This document shows, piece after piece, positions 1 to 7,726 of a stretch of 18,021 bases of DNA. Every line of letters begins with the position of its first letter. Position 1 is the stretch's first letter. The notes beneath the pieces were generated by a model. It had not been told where the DNA came from. It did not search any database and worked only from the letters and a program-made list of their open reading frames with translations. The position numbers and the translations under genes were made by a program. The stretch is from CAG-826 sp964583155. GTDB lineage: Bacteria; Bacillota_I; Bacilli_A; RFN20; CAG-826. The stretch lies in the NCBI GenBank assembly GCA_964583155.1, contig CAZOUY010000014.1, forward strand, positions 1 through 18,021, read 5' to 3'.

Positions 1-21
1 CTCGTTCCTTCCTTTTTCTTT

Positions 22-141
22 CTATTTTTTTGCGTTTACTTTGTCACTTAACAAAATTACTTTTCTTCGATACTTTGGAACAAATACTATGTGATACTCA
101 CAATTCCATCGAGTATGTGATAAACTAGAATCGTCATTCAT
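22..141 (-). pseudogene. tnpA: IS200/IS605-type transposase TnpA, N-terminal fragment ending at a premature stop
   Basis: Reading leftward from an ATG at 141, 39 codons end at a TAG at 22-24. Residues 8-29 carry the hallmark start of IS200/IS605 Y1 transposases: a Ser-His-Thr-Arg-Trp-Asn-Cys run, then Tyr-His-Ile-Val-Phe and Pro-Lys-Tyr-Arg-Arg-Lys. The family member is normally about 130-155 residues, with the HUH metal motif and the catalytic tyrosine further on; neither is reached here. After the KVI at 27-29 the similarity to the family fades and an A-rich tract (seven A on the coding strand) precedes the stop. A slippage frameshift or a deletion junction could explain this. A proper ribosome binding site (AAAGGAGG) lies just before the ATG, so this was once a real gene start. 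The window ends 21 bp beyond the stop, so the rest of the element cannot be judged. Single-strand transposition by this family is established knowledge; loss of function here is inference. Confidence 0.8.
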
Positions 142-258
142 GAGTGATACCTCCTTTATGTTAATTTGGTTGCCAGACCATAAGTATCATATCGTGAGGT
201 CTTTTCTTTTTCTACTACTTAGCTTAAGCTTTTCATTTCTCACACGTGTTAACGTGTG
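142..258 (-). mobile_element. Putative left end and structured leader of the IS200/IS605 element
   Basis: The 117 bp ahead of the tnpA start hold no other gene but several short inverted repeats. An imperfect palindrome spans 241-258 (CACACG/CGTGTG arms), a short GACC/GGTC pair brackets 176-201, and AAGCTTAAGCTT lies near 220-231. IS200/IS605 ends carry subterminal hairpins that the transposase recognises, and IS200 leaders fold so as to hide the tnpA start, so structure here is expected. The exact left boundary of the element cannot be fixed from one copy. Confidence 0.4.
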
Positions 259-285
259 GTTTTCATCTCCTTAGGAGATAATAAA

Positions 286-313
286 AAAAGAGAATTTCAT
301 TCAATTCTCTTTT
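286..313 (-). terminator. Rho-independent terminator after tRNA-Lys
   Basis: Eight-base arms AGAGAATT (289-296) and AATTCTCT (303-310) with a six-base loop, extended by A-T pairs on both sides. On the minus strand the hairpin is followed by TTTTTTATT, the expected U tract for leftward transcripts from the tRNA. The sequence is nearly symmetrical, so it may also work for rightward transcription. Confidence 0.75.
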
Positions 314-316
314 CTA

Positions 317-335
317 AAATGGTTATTAACCATTT
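317..335. repeat. Perfect 19-bp palindrome 8 bp beyond the tRNA 3' end
   Basis: Nine-base arms AAATGGTTA and TAACCATTT around a single central T. It sits between the tRNA-Lys CCA end and the terminator hairpin. It may be a secondary termination or 3'-processing structure, or a protein-binding site. Only the symmetry is seen directly. Confidence 0.5.
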
Positions 336-342
336 AATTTCC

Positions 343-418
343 TGGTGAACCGTATAGGATTCGAACCTATGACCCATTGATTAAGAGTCAATTGCTCTAC
401 CAGCTGAGCTAACGGTCC
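343..418 (-). tRNA. tRNA-Lys, anticodon CUU
   Basis: The 76-nt gene is read leftward and folds as a complete cloverleaf. The acceptor stem is GGACCGT with ACGGTTC (one G-T pair), then discriminator A and an encoded CCA at 343-345. The D arm contains AGCTCAGCTGGTAGAGC. The anticodon stem ATTGA/TCAAT encloses the loop CTCTTAA with anticodon CTT, which reads lysine AAG codons. The T arm has the conserved GGTTCGAATCC core. A promoter lies just upstream and a terminator just downstream, so it is probably a single-tRNA transcription unit. Confidence 0.97.
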
Positions 419-431
419 AATGCGCTTTTTT

Positions 432-460
432 ATATTAACACGATCAAACATCATTAGCAA
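432..460 (-). promoter_or_regulatory. Sigma-70-type promoter for tRNA-Lys
   Basis: On the minus strand a -35 TTGCTA (455-460) and a -10 TAATAT (432-437) are separated by exactly 17 bp. The expected start lies near 425, about 7 bases before the mature 5' end at 418. No terminator is visible between the nuclease gene stop at 533 and this promoter, so some read-through from upstream is possible. Confidence 0.6.
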
Positions 461-532
461 GTTTTTTATTAACAATTAAGAACGAAAACAAGCCATAACG
501 ACCTACTAATATAGAAAAGCGATAAATATCAT

Positions 533-1705
533 CTATTTTTCATTACCATGAATGCCATCTTTGACATGCCCGGTTTTATAATCCCAATAAGGATCTATCT
601 CACCAAATCTACCTAATTTATTTCTTTGAGCATAAAGCATGGCGTTGTATAAGAAGCTCGTATAAGTAACTCCTTTATAGGACATGTTATCAACAGAGCC
701 AAAGGCTACTTCGCTATAGCCTTTTTTGACTACATCAAAATTAAGAAGCTCACCATCGATCCAAACCCATCCTAAAATTCGATTAAAAGTGTCAACAATA
801 CTCCCATCGAGAATGGTTTGAACCTGAATCATGCCTGCTTTTTTTAGCATAGCATTGGTATTCTCTTTCGCTACCAATCCAAATTCTTGGATATTTCCTT
901 CATAGCTTTCAGGGGTGTCGATGTTTTGATAACGTACCTTGGAGATTTGCGGTAATCCTAACCGATCCATTTCGTCCTTATCGGAAAAATTAAACCACGT
1001 TGTATCACCATCAACATATTGGCTGACGGTTACAATCATCAAGCCGCCACCGCCGTAGAATTGACCGGCACTCTTTTCCACCGAAAATGGCATCGTCAAG
1101 TATTCTGACTCCAATCTAGGTCCGCTCAATAATTCACTATCCGTAATAGAGACGTCAATAGTGCCAAGATATTGTTGTTCGTTTTCCCGGTAGCGAATCC
1201 AATCATATTCATCATAGGTCTTCCTACCATATAAAAACTCTTTTTTACGAGTTAAAGTCAAATCAACACAGAATGAATCACTAAAATAATTCTCTGTACC
1301 AACAATGTCCACCTTTTTGTTATTCTTTCTTAAAATAATCGGCTGCTTACCTGTGAAAAGAAGACCGTCAAATCCAAAATCAGAAAGCATATCCGCCTTA
1401 GCTTTTAAATCATCATCCGCTGTATTCGAAACAATCACGAAAGTTTTATTTGCTTCTAATGAACCATCTAATTCTTCGATAAATGACTTTTCACTTGTAA
1501 ATTGCATTTCTAAAGAATACGCTGATAAATCAATAGTTTTATCAGATACATTGTACAGTTCTAAAGCACGATTGTTGCCGGTACCGTCCATCACTTCCGA
1601 AATTATAAGTGGAGAATTGGTTTTATTATTATCACTGCATCCACTGAGTCCCAAAGAAGTTAGGGCTAAAAGAGGAATCGCCAACAAGCTAATTATCTTT
1701 TTCAT
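533..1705 (-). CDS. Surface lipoprotein with lamin-tail domain and thermonuclease (SNase) domain
   Basis: The 390-residue protein starts with a lysine-rich signal peptide and the lipobox LSGC (lipidated Cys23), so it should be anchored on the outer face of the membrane. Residues about 33-135 resemble a lamin-tail domain (ISEVM, then ALELYNVSDKTIDLSAYSL), a beta-sandwich often found in secreted nucleases. Residues about 222-370 form a staphylococcal-nuclease-like domain. DGDT is at 232-235, the R258...DTPE (263-266) block supplies the catalytic Arg, Asp and Glu, and Arg309 sits at the second catalytic arginine position. The active-site set known from S. aureus nuclease therefore looks intact, which predicts Ca2+-dependent, sugar-nonspecific cleavage of DNA and RNA. 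The start has a strong AGGAGG site. It follows the ABC/nuclease operon but has its own promoter and a terminator in front. Substrate and partner are inferred. Confidence 0.88.
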   Translation of the reverse strand: MKKIISLLAIPLLALTSLGLSGCSDNNKTNSPLIISEVMDGTGNNRALELYNVSDKTIDLSAYSLEMQFTSEKSFIEELDGSLEANKTFVIVSNTADDDLKAKADMLSDFGFDGLLFTGKQPIILRKNNKKVDIVGTENYFSDSFCVDLTLTRKKEFLYGRKTYDEYDWIRYRENEQQYLGTIDVSITDSELLSGPRLESEYLTMPFSVEKSAGQFYGGGGLMIVTVSQYVDGDTTWFNFSDKDEMDRLGLPQISKVRYQNIDTPESYEGNIQEFGLVAKENTNAMLKKAGMIQVQTILDGSIVDTFNRILGWVWIDGELLNFDVVKKGYSEVAFGSVDNMSYKGVTYTSFLYNAMLYAQRNKLGRFGEIDPYWDYKTGHVKDGIHGNEK

Positions 1706-1735
1706 ATATAGTATCTCCTCCTAATCATCAATTCT

Positions 1736-1744
1736 ATTATAGCA
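1736..1744 (-). promoter_or_regulatory. Extended -10 promoter of the lamin-tail nuclease gene
   Basis: TGCTATAAT on the minus strand is a perfect extended -10. The -35 region (ATGCTT at 17-bp spacing) is poor, as is usual where the TGn element compensates. It lies between the upstream terminator hairpin and the AGGAGG site of the gene ending at 533, giving a leader of roughly 25-30 nt. Confidence 0.65.
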
Positions 1745-1756
1745 TTTATCATAACA

Positions 1757-1790
1757 AAAAGCATATAATCTGGTTTGATTATATGCTTTT
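1757..1790. terminator. Strong hairpin terminator closing the ABC/nuclease operon
   Basis: Fourteen-base perfectly paired arms (1757-1770 and 1777-1790, AAAAGCATATAATC and its complement) enclose a six-base loop. The leftward transcript continues into CTTTTTGTT, a usable U tract. This separates the operon ending with the gene at 1873-3543 from the nuclease gene at 533-1705. The arms are A/T-flanked on both sides, so bidirectional action is possible. Confidence 0.8.
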
Positions 1791-1872
1791 ATTTAAATAT
1801 AATTATCGCTACTATTATTCAACAGTAAATAGCAGTGGTTAAACCGAGATTGACTTTATCGCAAATTCCGGT

Positions 1873-3543
1873 TTATTGTGCAGTCCAAGGATTGGATGTG
1901 CTATGTAAATAGCAGTTAGCGGCATATTCTAAGGTTCCATTATAGTTTGTAATTTTACCGCGAATAACCACTTCATCACCGACTTTGATTTGCTCAACAT
2001 CGGTCAATTTGGTGTTGTTCAACCATTTGCAACGATAGACTAAGAATTGTTGGGATGTGGTTGCGCCATCATCGGAGATCTTGAAGGTAACATTGCCATA
2101 GGAAGTGTCAACAGCAGTAGTAATCGCCGAAATAATACCTTTGGTGTAGACTTCGACATCTGAAGTTGCACCAACAGCAAGTGTACTCGCATATTTATTC
2201 ACATCTGCAACTGAATATGGATCAGCAGCTGTACCGGCATGATCATAATTAATGGTCTTTAAAACGGTAACAGTGAAATCTTTGGTTGTTTTGTGAGTAG
2301 CATCTAAAGTGATAGTAGCGGTTAATTTGACGCTAATATCAGCAGTATCCGATGTAGTAACGGTAGCTGGATAGACATTGTTCGTAGTATCTAAAGCACC
2401 GACAGCAATCGCCGCGTTATCAGAGGTCCAGGTAATGGTTGTTCCATAAGATCCAACCGCCGGTAAAGTAAAGTCAACAGCTGTTTCAGAAACAATCTTT
2501 AAGGCTGTAGCCGCATTAGCAACCTTATCATCATCGGAAAGATTGACTTGAGTAACTTCCTCGACTGAGAAGTATGCATAATCATGGCTGTTATATAATG
2601 AGTAGCCTTTAATGGTAATGGTTGTTCCATCATATTCCGCCAATTTGGCTTTCATATCGGTACCAGGATAGCAAACAGAGGCACCAGCACTCTTGGTTGT
2701 ACCATCAACAGTAATGTTGTAGTACTTGCCAGAGACGGTTAATAAACCGGTAACGCTGACATAATGACCAAATAAATCATTGGCAGCAGTGTAACCATAG
2801 TAGGTATCTAATTCCGCACCACCCCATGTCTCAAGAGTATAGGTTTTTGGTGTGAAGCTTGGGTTACCTTCTAGAATGGTAAGAGTTGGTTTGGTAGTGG
2901 CACTATAAGAGAACTGTGCAGCATTATTGTAGAATGATACACTACCATCGACTTGAACATAAGATCCGACTTTTAATTCATCGGTAATAGCGCTGCTATC
3001 ATAGACAAAGACGTAGCCAGTGTCATCGCCGACAAGGGCGCAGCCATCGCCGATCGTAAGAACGACGCCTCTAAAGCTAACTACTTTATCTTTATCAGCA
3101 GAAGTAAGAGCGTTAAATTCAGTAGCTTTAACCTCGATGCCACCTTCGATGACTTTAACAACGAAACGTTTGCTATCTTGAGCATCTTCACATGAAATAG
3201 TAGCATTCAATAAAGCTAAAGCATATCCAGATTCAAATTGATCAATTTCTGGACGTTTGACCAAAGCGGTTTTGCCATCTTCACTTATTTTCAAAAATTC
3301 AGTGGCATTGCCTCCTTCGTCGGTAGCCGTATAAGTGATTTCAACACCCGCGATATCTTCAAATGAAGTAATTAAGGGGAAATCTGCCATTGTGCTATCA
3401 AGTCCATCATAGACAAGAATGTTCTTGGCTTCGGCAACTTTTTCTTCAGGGGTTCTATTATCCTTTGGACCACAAGCGGTTGCCATTACGGTGACCGCTA
3501 ATAGCAAGGACATTCCGAACCCGGTTTTTGAAATTCTTTTCAT
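1873..3543 (-). CDS. Surface lipoprotein with OB-fold and atrophied bacterial Ig-like domains
   Basis: The 556-residue protein has a signal peptide ending in the lipobox ATAC (Cys24). No catalytic nuclease motif is visible. The domains I can make out, from pattern only, are: an Ig-like segment at about 35-133; an OB-fold-like segment at about 137-224, with alternating beta strands and a VGSYVQVDG turn; a second at about 233-335; a clear atrophied bacterial Ig segment at about 337-429 (LPAVGSYGTTITWTSDN, ending in TKDFTVTV); and a third OB-fold-like segment at about 436-548 (GTAADPYSVAD, then VGDEVVIRGKI). Such OB domains accompany secreted nucleases such as the YhcR type and typically bind nucleic acid. 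Being last in the operon with a thermonuclease gene 71 bp ahead, it is best read as an accessory binding protein. The ATG is preceded by AAAGGA. A general adhesin or carbohydrate-binding role is the alternative. Confidence 0.75.
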   Translation of the reverse strand: MKRISKTGFGMSLLLAVTVMATACGPKDNRTPEEKVAEAKNILVYDGLDSTMADFPLITSFEDIAGVEITYTATDEGGNATEFLKISEDGKTALVKRPEIDQFESGYALALLNATISCEDAQDSKRFVVKVIEGGIEVKATEFNALTSADKDKVVSFRGVVLTIGDGCALVGDDTGYVFVYDSSAITDELKVGSYVQVDGSVSFYNNAAQFSYSATTKPTLTILEGNPSFTPKTYTLETWGGAELDTYYGYTAANDLFGHYVSVTGLLTVSGKYYNITVDGTTKSAGASVCYPGTDMKAKLAEYDGTTITIKGYSLYNSHDYAYFSVEEVTQVNLSDDDKVANAATALKIVSETAVDFTLPAVGSYGTTITWTSDNAAIAVGALDTTNNVYPATVTTSDTADISVKLTATITLDATHKTTKDFTVTVLKTINYDHAGTAADPYSVADVNKYASTLAVGATSDVEVYTKGIISAITTAVDTSYGNVTFKISDDGATTSQQFLVYRCKWLNNTKLTDVEQIKVGDEVVIRGKITNYNGTLEYAANCYLHSTSNPWTAQ

Positions 3544-3614
3544 TTTTTTGTCCTTTCTTTTAAATTTTTTATTTTATTAGAGATGAATTACTCTAAATAA
3601 AACCTTAAATAAGT

Positions 3615-4985
3615 CTACATGCCATGATAAGTAATATCCGAAGTAACAACCAGCATTAATTGCAGCTCTACTTTTCCGGTAAATTCACTTTCATAGCGGC
3701 CCATCAATCCTGCAAAATCAAAGGTCACACCATTTTTTGATAAATTAACAAAGTAATTAAACGATTTGACCTTGATACCATCGGTATCACGGATTGAAGT
3801 TTTGTCATCAATACGAATTTGGAATTCTTTGTTATCGGCATCTCTAACATAAATAGTCATTGAATTCTTTTCGTAATTAACGCCATTATTGTCTTTTTCT
3901 TCTGTGCCACCATAACCACCGGTCGCTCGCAAATTTTCGATTTTAATGAGAGTCCCCATTCCAACGCCTTTTTGAGCATCATCGATAGTTATCGTTTGCA
4001 TGAAGCGTTCATTAACTTCATCGGATGTTAAGGGATCACCAAGATCAACCATTCCATCTTTGATAGCCTGTTGAGAATTGTATTTGACATCAACTAATTG
4101 ATAAGAACCATTATATTCAGCCACTTTTCCTGTGACCCCAATATGATTACCTTTTCTTAAAATGCTATAGTCCTTATACATCGTAAAGATGTAACAGCCA
4201 TACATTTTATAGGTTCCATCCTCTTCTTCAAATTCATCTTGAATATACGCATCAGTGCCCATAGTACGAGTCACATATCCTTCAAGATAAACCTTTTCCC
4301 CTACATGCTCTTCGGGATTAGAGAAGATATCCTGTAAGGAAGTAATGGTCGCTTCTCCATTATAGAAATCCGGATCATCTTCCTTGGACCAAATAAACAA
4401 TTTATGCCTTTGTGCTTGCGCATCGGCATCTAAGAAAACATCATCATAAACGCTACCCGATGTACCTTTGGAAGGAGATAATCCATTTTGCACTAAGTCT
4501 AAATTGAGCAAGCGCAATTGTGTACCATCCTCTTCTTCAATCGGTCTTTCAGAAGTCCAAACCCAAACCATAAAACGATTTCCGGTGGAATCAGCCTCTG
4601 GTTTCTTTTCTATATTATTTGGTTCAGTCTCTAAAACAATGGTTTTCGCATTTGATAATATTTCTTTTGTGAAACTAGCGGCCTTTTTGCCCCACGGCTC
4701 AATAACACCTGTCGATTCAGGAGTATCGACACCATTGAAGCGGCCTTGAATAATATAGCTTGTTGATCCAGCATAGAAATGCGCTGTATCACCATCAACA
4801 CATCTTTTGAGAGTAACTACCCCAACACCTGTTGTTCGATAATTGGATGTTTTCCAATCCGTAGAAACAATTTTGGTTTGTTCTACATAGTCAACCATCT
4901 CTCCTGCTCCACAAGATGTCATGGGGACAATCGCCGCCATCGCTAATAAAGCGATAGCAGCAATTCTCTTAATACTTTTAATCAT
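3615..4985 (-). CDS. Surface thermonuclease lipoprotein with C-terminal OB-fold domains
   Basis: This is a signal-peptide lipoprotein of 456 residues from the ATG used here. Numbering below counts from an upstream TTG at 4986-4988, one codon earlier. The lipobox is MTSC (Cys26). The SNase domain spans about 54-200, with DGDT at 65-68, Arg83, DTPES at 88-92 and Arg138, so the key catalytic residues are present. Two OB-fold-like regions follow, at about 213-305 (VGEKVYLEGYVT, then GNHIGVTGKVAEYNGSYQL) and about 330-455. I prefer the ATG at 4983-4985 because the AGGA of its ribosome binding site lies 7 bases away, against 4 for the TTG. The gene starts 9 bp after the solute-binding protein gene, whose stop codon overlaps this ribosome binding site, so the two are translated from one mRNA. 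It probably cuts extracellular DNA or RNA close to the importer. Confidence 0.87.
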   Translation of the reverse strand: MIKSIKRIAAIALLAMAAIVPMTSCGAGEMVDYVEQTKIVSTDWKTSNYRTTGVGVVTLKRCVDGDTAHFYAGSTSYIIQGRFNGVDTPESTGVIEPWGKKAASFTKEILSNAKTIVLETEPNNIEKKPEADSTGNRFMVWVWTSERPIEEEDGTQLRLLNLDLVQNGLSPSKGTSGSVYDDVFLDADAQAQRHKLFIWSKEDDPDFYNGEATITSLQDIFSNPEEHVGEKVYLEGYVTRTMGTDAYIQDEFEEEDGTYKMYGCYIFTMYKDYSILRKGNHIGVTGKVAEYNGSYQLVDVKYNSQQAIKDGMVDLGDPLTSDEVNERFMQTITIDDAQKGVGMGTLIKIENLRATGGYGGTEEKDNNGVNYEKNSMTIYVRDADNKEFQIRIDDKTSIRDTDGIKVKSFNYFVNLSKNGVTFDFAGLMGRYESEFTGKVELQLMLVVTSDITYHGM

Positions 4986-4994
4986 CAATTAATC

Positions 4995-6455
4995 CTATAA
5001 AGCAGCAATACGGCATTCTTCGGCCGCTTTGGCAAATATTTCATCGATCTTCTTATCGAGATTATCTTTTTCAGTATCAACGAAGAGAACTAAGGTAATA
5101 ATACCGCCACATTGTTGACGAGCAGTTGAAGAACCTTTGAAAGCAGGAGAAACGAAATATGATTCTTGAACTTTATCAGAAGAGGTTAAAGTTGCTACAC
5201 GGGTATAAAGAGTTTCCTCCGCAGTTCCTAATTTCGCTAAGTGAGCTTTATATTCATCAGTTGTATAAGAACTGGTTCTTACTGGTTCATATCCCGTTAA
5301 AATAGAATAGTTAGCACTATTAACAGGTTGTGTAATGTGCTTGTAGAATAACCAAGAAGCTAATAATTGCTCATCCGAAATTTTGCTGTTTTGGAAGAAG
5401 CAGATAGAAGGTCCTTGAGAAATTTGATATCCACGCTCAGTATTTTGTTGAGGAATTTGAGCTACTTGCGCATCAAAATCATAAACACCATCAGCATCTT
5501 TATTAGGAATATTGTATGAGGTACCACCGGTTGAACCGATAGACATCAACAATTCACCATTTTTGAATTTGGTGGAGGTATAAGTATTGGATGGTAAAGT
5601 TCCTTTGGTCACAAAGTAACCACTATCATAATATCCTTTAAGATCTTTTACTAAAGCTTTGGCTTCCGCATTATTGAAATCAAATGAGCCTTTGCCGGTC
5701 GTACGATCTAAGCTGGTATAAGGAATACCATATTGAGCCGATAAGGTAATATACATATTATCATCGGAATCATAACCTAAAGGTATGACAGTGCTATCAA
5801 TTTCTTTAATCTTACGGCATAAATTCCACATAGCTGTTAAATCGTTGGGATCTTCCTTATTTTCCCATTTGGTAGGAACAATAGGATTTCCTTTGGCATC
5901 GCCAGTGTCAGTTAAGCCATGAGCCTTAAACCAAGTAGCATTATAGAAGAGAACTTCCGTAGATTTGGAGAATGGGAATGAATAAATACCTTCACGAACG
6001 TATTCTTCTCCTTCTTTCCAATAACCTTGGATATAGTCATTCTTTTCTGCTTCGGTTAAGCCCACTAATTCTTCAGTAGCATTACCGTTTTCATCAAGTA
6101 CATAATCGGTGCTATTAACAAATGACGTCATATCAATCGTATTATCGCCATAGCCTGCAACGTGGTCGGCATAGCACATCGCCATAGTTGGAACTCTTTT
6201 AGCAGGAATAGCCTTGGTGATTTTGCTTTCGATATCGGTATATCCGCCTTGTTGAGAATGCTCAACATGGATGTTTGGATGCGCCGCTTCAAAAGTTTCA
6301 ATCATTGCCTCTAATTTTTCTTGATTGGCTTTTCCCATACAATGCCAAAATACAACTTGGATTCTGTTGTCACCACCACCGCAGCTTGTTAAAGTTGCTG
6401 CAGCACCTATACTTAACATAGTTGCTAATGCCAAAACTAAATGTTTTTTGTTCAT
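4995..6455 (-). CDS. ABC transporter extracellular solute-binding lipoprotein, UgpB-like family 1
   Basis: The 486-residue protein has a signal peptide and the lipobox LTSC (Cys25). After the mature start come the hallmarks of family 1 solute-binding proteins: VVFWHCMG, then a helix ending in FEAAHPNIHVEHSQQGGY. The stretch IYSFPFSKSTEVLFYNATWFKAHGL resembles the glycerol-3-phosphate binder UgpB and its relatives, where the equivalent FNSSTPVLYYN segment forms the hinge and ligand pocket. The length is normal to slightly long. It follows permease gene two by 48 bp, has its own AAAGGA site, and precedes the nuclease by 9 bp. It delivers substrate to the two permeases. UgpB kinship hints at a phosphorylated ligand, but family 1 also binds many oligosaccharides, so the ligand is open. 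Confidence 0.9.
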   Translation of the reverse strand: MNKKHLVLALATMLSIGAAATLTSCGGGDNRIQVVFWHCMGKANQEKLEAMIETFEAAHPNIHVEHSQQGGYTDIESKITKAIPAKRVPTMAMCYADHVAGYGDNTIDMTSFVNSTDYVLDENGNATEELVGLTEAEKNDYIQGYWKEGEEYVREGIYSFPFSKSTEVLFYNATWFKAHGLTDTGDAKGNPIVPTKWENKEDPNDLTAMWNLCRKIKEIDSTVIPLGYDSDDNMYITLSAQYGIPYTSLDRTTGKGSFDFNNAEAKALVKDLKGYYDSGYFVTKGTLPSNTYTSTKFKNGELLMSIGSTGGTSYNIPNKDADGVYDFDAQVAQIPQQNTERGYQISQGPSICFFQNSKISDEQLLASWLFYKHITQPVNSANYSILTGYEPVRTSSYTTDEYKAHLAKLGTAEETLYTRVATLTSSDKVQESYFVSPAFKGSSTARQQCGGIITLVLFVDTEKDNLDKKIDEIFAKAAEECRIAAL

Positions 6456-6490
6456 TTTTATCTTTCCTTTCTTTTTAAATATTTTATTAA

Positions 6491-6502
6491 ACGCCGGAGC
6501 GT
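6491..6502 (-). other. Short mRNA hairpin between permease and binding-protein genes
   Basis: On the minus strand ACGC and GCGT pair around a TCCG tetraloop one base after the permease stop codon. With only four base pairs and no U run, it is not a good terminator. Hairpins in this place, before the binding-protein gene, are known in other ABC operons to stabilise or process the mRNA so that more binding protein than permease is made. That role here is inference. Confidence 0.3.
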
Positions 6503-6503
6503 A

Positions 6504-7709
6504 TTAACCTTTGATACCTGCACGGCCAACGCCACGCATAATATACTTTCTAAAGAATATAAACAACAATAATAATGGGACCGTAACAACAACCGTCGCC
6601 GCCATTTGTAAACCTTGGTGTGGTGTTCCATCTGCCGAAGCACCATAGCTTCTTAAACCGGTGGTGATTAATTTCAAATTAGGATCATCGACCACCAAGT
6701 TCGGCCATACGTATGAGTTCCATGCACCCATCAGTTTTAAAATGAAGATTGTAATAAGGGTCGGTGCCGCTAGAGGGACCATAACCTTCCATAGATATTG
6801 CCAATCGGTTTTACCATCAACTTTGGCTGCATAATATAATTCGCTAGGTATTTGCTTGAAGTTTTGTCTTAACAAGTAAATGTAGAATGTGCTAACCCAG
6901 AATGGGACAATCATGGCAGCAAATGTTCCAAATGTTGAATCAAGCCAACTTGAAACTGTGATGTAGTTGGTAATAACCATCATTTCGCCTGGAATCATCA
7001 TCGTCGCTAAGAAAGCCGAGAATAATAATTCTTTACCTTTGAAATTGAGACGCGCAAAGGCGAAGGCGGCAAGAATTGTGGTAATAATCGTACCGATTGT
7101 TGAGAAGACACCAACAATAAGGGTATTTCTCATATAAAGTAAGAATTCGAACGGACTCACATTATGATAAGAATCAATAATGACTCCTTCAAATACATCG
7201 CCTGTTTTCAATCCTTTAAACAGAACAACGTAGTTTGCCCATTGAATCGTTTGTGGGAAAAAGGTGACTTGATCACGAATTTCCGAATTGCTCTTCAATG
7301 ATGTGATAATCATCCAATAGAAAGGTAAAATAATAGCAAACGCCATCACGATCAAGAAAGCGTAAACAACTATCATTCCAACCACCTTGGCGATTTTCTC
7401 ATTGCGTCTGATGCTTTTTACATCTTGTTTTGCCTCATTAATGACTAGAGTTAAAGACTTCGCGGCCTTTACTTGTCCTTGAGTATAAACAGGTTTCTCA
7501 TCGAAACTATTAACCTTTTTAGCTAAGGAACGATAAACGATAAAGCCAATTAGAAGGATAATTAAACTTACGAGAATAACCGGCCATGTTTTCATTCCGT
7601 TGGAAATTCCTAAAAATAGAAACACGTCCAAGACGATCATCGTCAATACCACCATTAGGACTGCTAATTCAGCTTTATGCTTGTTGAACCAAAGGAATAT
7701 TTTTTTCAT
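6504..7709 (-). CDS. ABC transporter permease, MsmG/UgpE/AraQ type, with N-terminal extension
   Basis: The inner-membrane permease is 401 residues, against about 270-290 for the family. The extra part is an N-terminal segment of about 105 residues with two predicted membrane spans (about 15-36 and 43-60) and a charged linker to about 105. The canonical permease starts near 107 (IAKVVGMIVVYAFLIVMAF, then LPFYWMIITSLKS). Its coupling EAA loop is at about 288-316 (IPSELYYAAKVDGKTDWQYL, then P312), which docks onto the ATPase. About six spans follow the extension. The gene is 17 bp after the partner permease gene, with an AAAGGGG site in between, and 48 bp before the binding-protein gene. It forms a heterodimeric pore with the neighbour. 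The extension could be an added membrane anchor or a partner-contact region. Confidence 0.9.
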   Translation of the reverse strand: MKKIFLWFNKHKAELAVLMVVLTMIVLDVFLFLGISNGMKTWPVILVSLIILLIGFIVYRSLAKKVNSFDEKPVYTQGQVKAAKSLTLVINEAKQDVKSIRRNEKIAKVVGMIVVYAFLIVMAFAIILPFYWMIITSLKSNSEIRDQVTFFPQTIQWANYVVLFKGLKTGDVFEGVIIDSYHNVSPFEFLLYMRNTLIVGVFSTIGTIITTILAAFAFARLNFKGKELLFSAFLATMMIPGEMMVITNYITVSSWLDSTFGTFAAMIVPFWVSTFYIYLLRQNFKQIPSELYYAAKVDGKTDWQYLWKVMVPLAAPTLITIFILKLMGAWNSYVWPNLVVDDPNLKLITTGLRSYGASADGTPHQGLQMAATVVVTVPLLLLFIFFRKYIMRGVGRAGIKG

Positions 7710-7726
7710 TTTTTCTATCCCCTTTC

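Noticed and set aside
3577..3596. Hairpin (TTAGAG/CTCTAA, 6 bp) in the 71-bp gap between the nuclease and OB-fold lipoprotein genes, considered as an operon-internal terminator
   Set aside because: The stem is short and AT-rich and the minus strand continues with an A-rich, not T-rich, tract. It cannot be a convincing terminator, so the last gene is kept in the operon.
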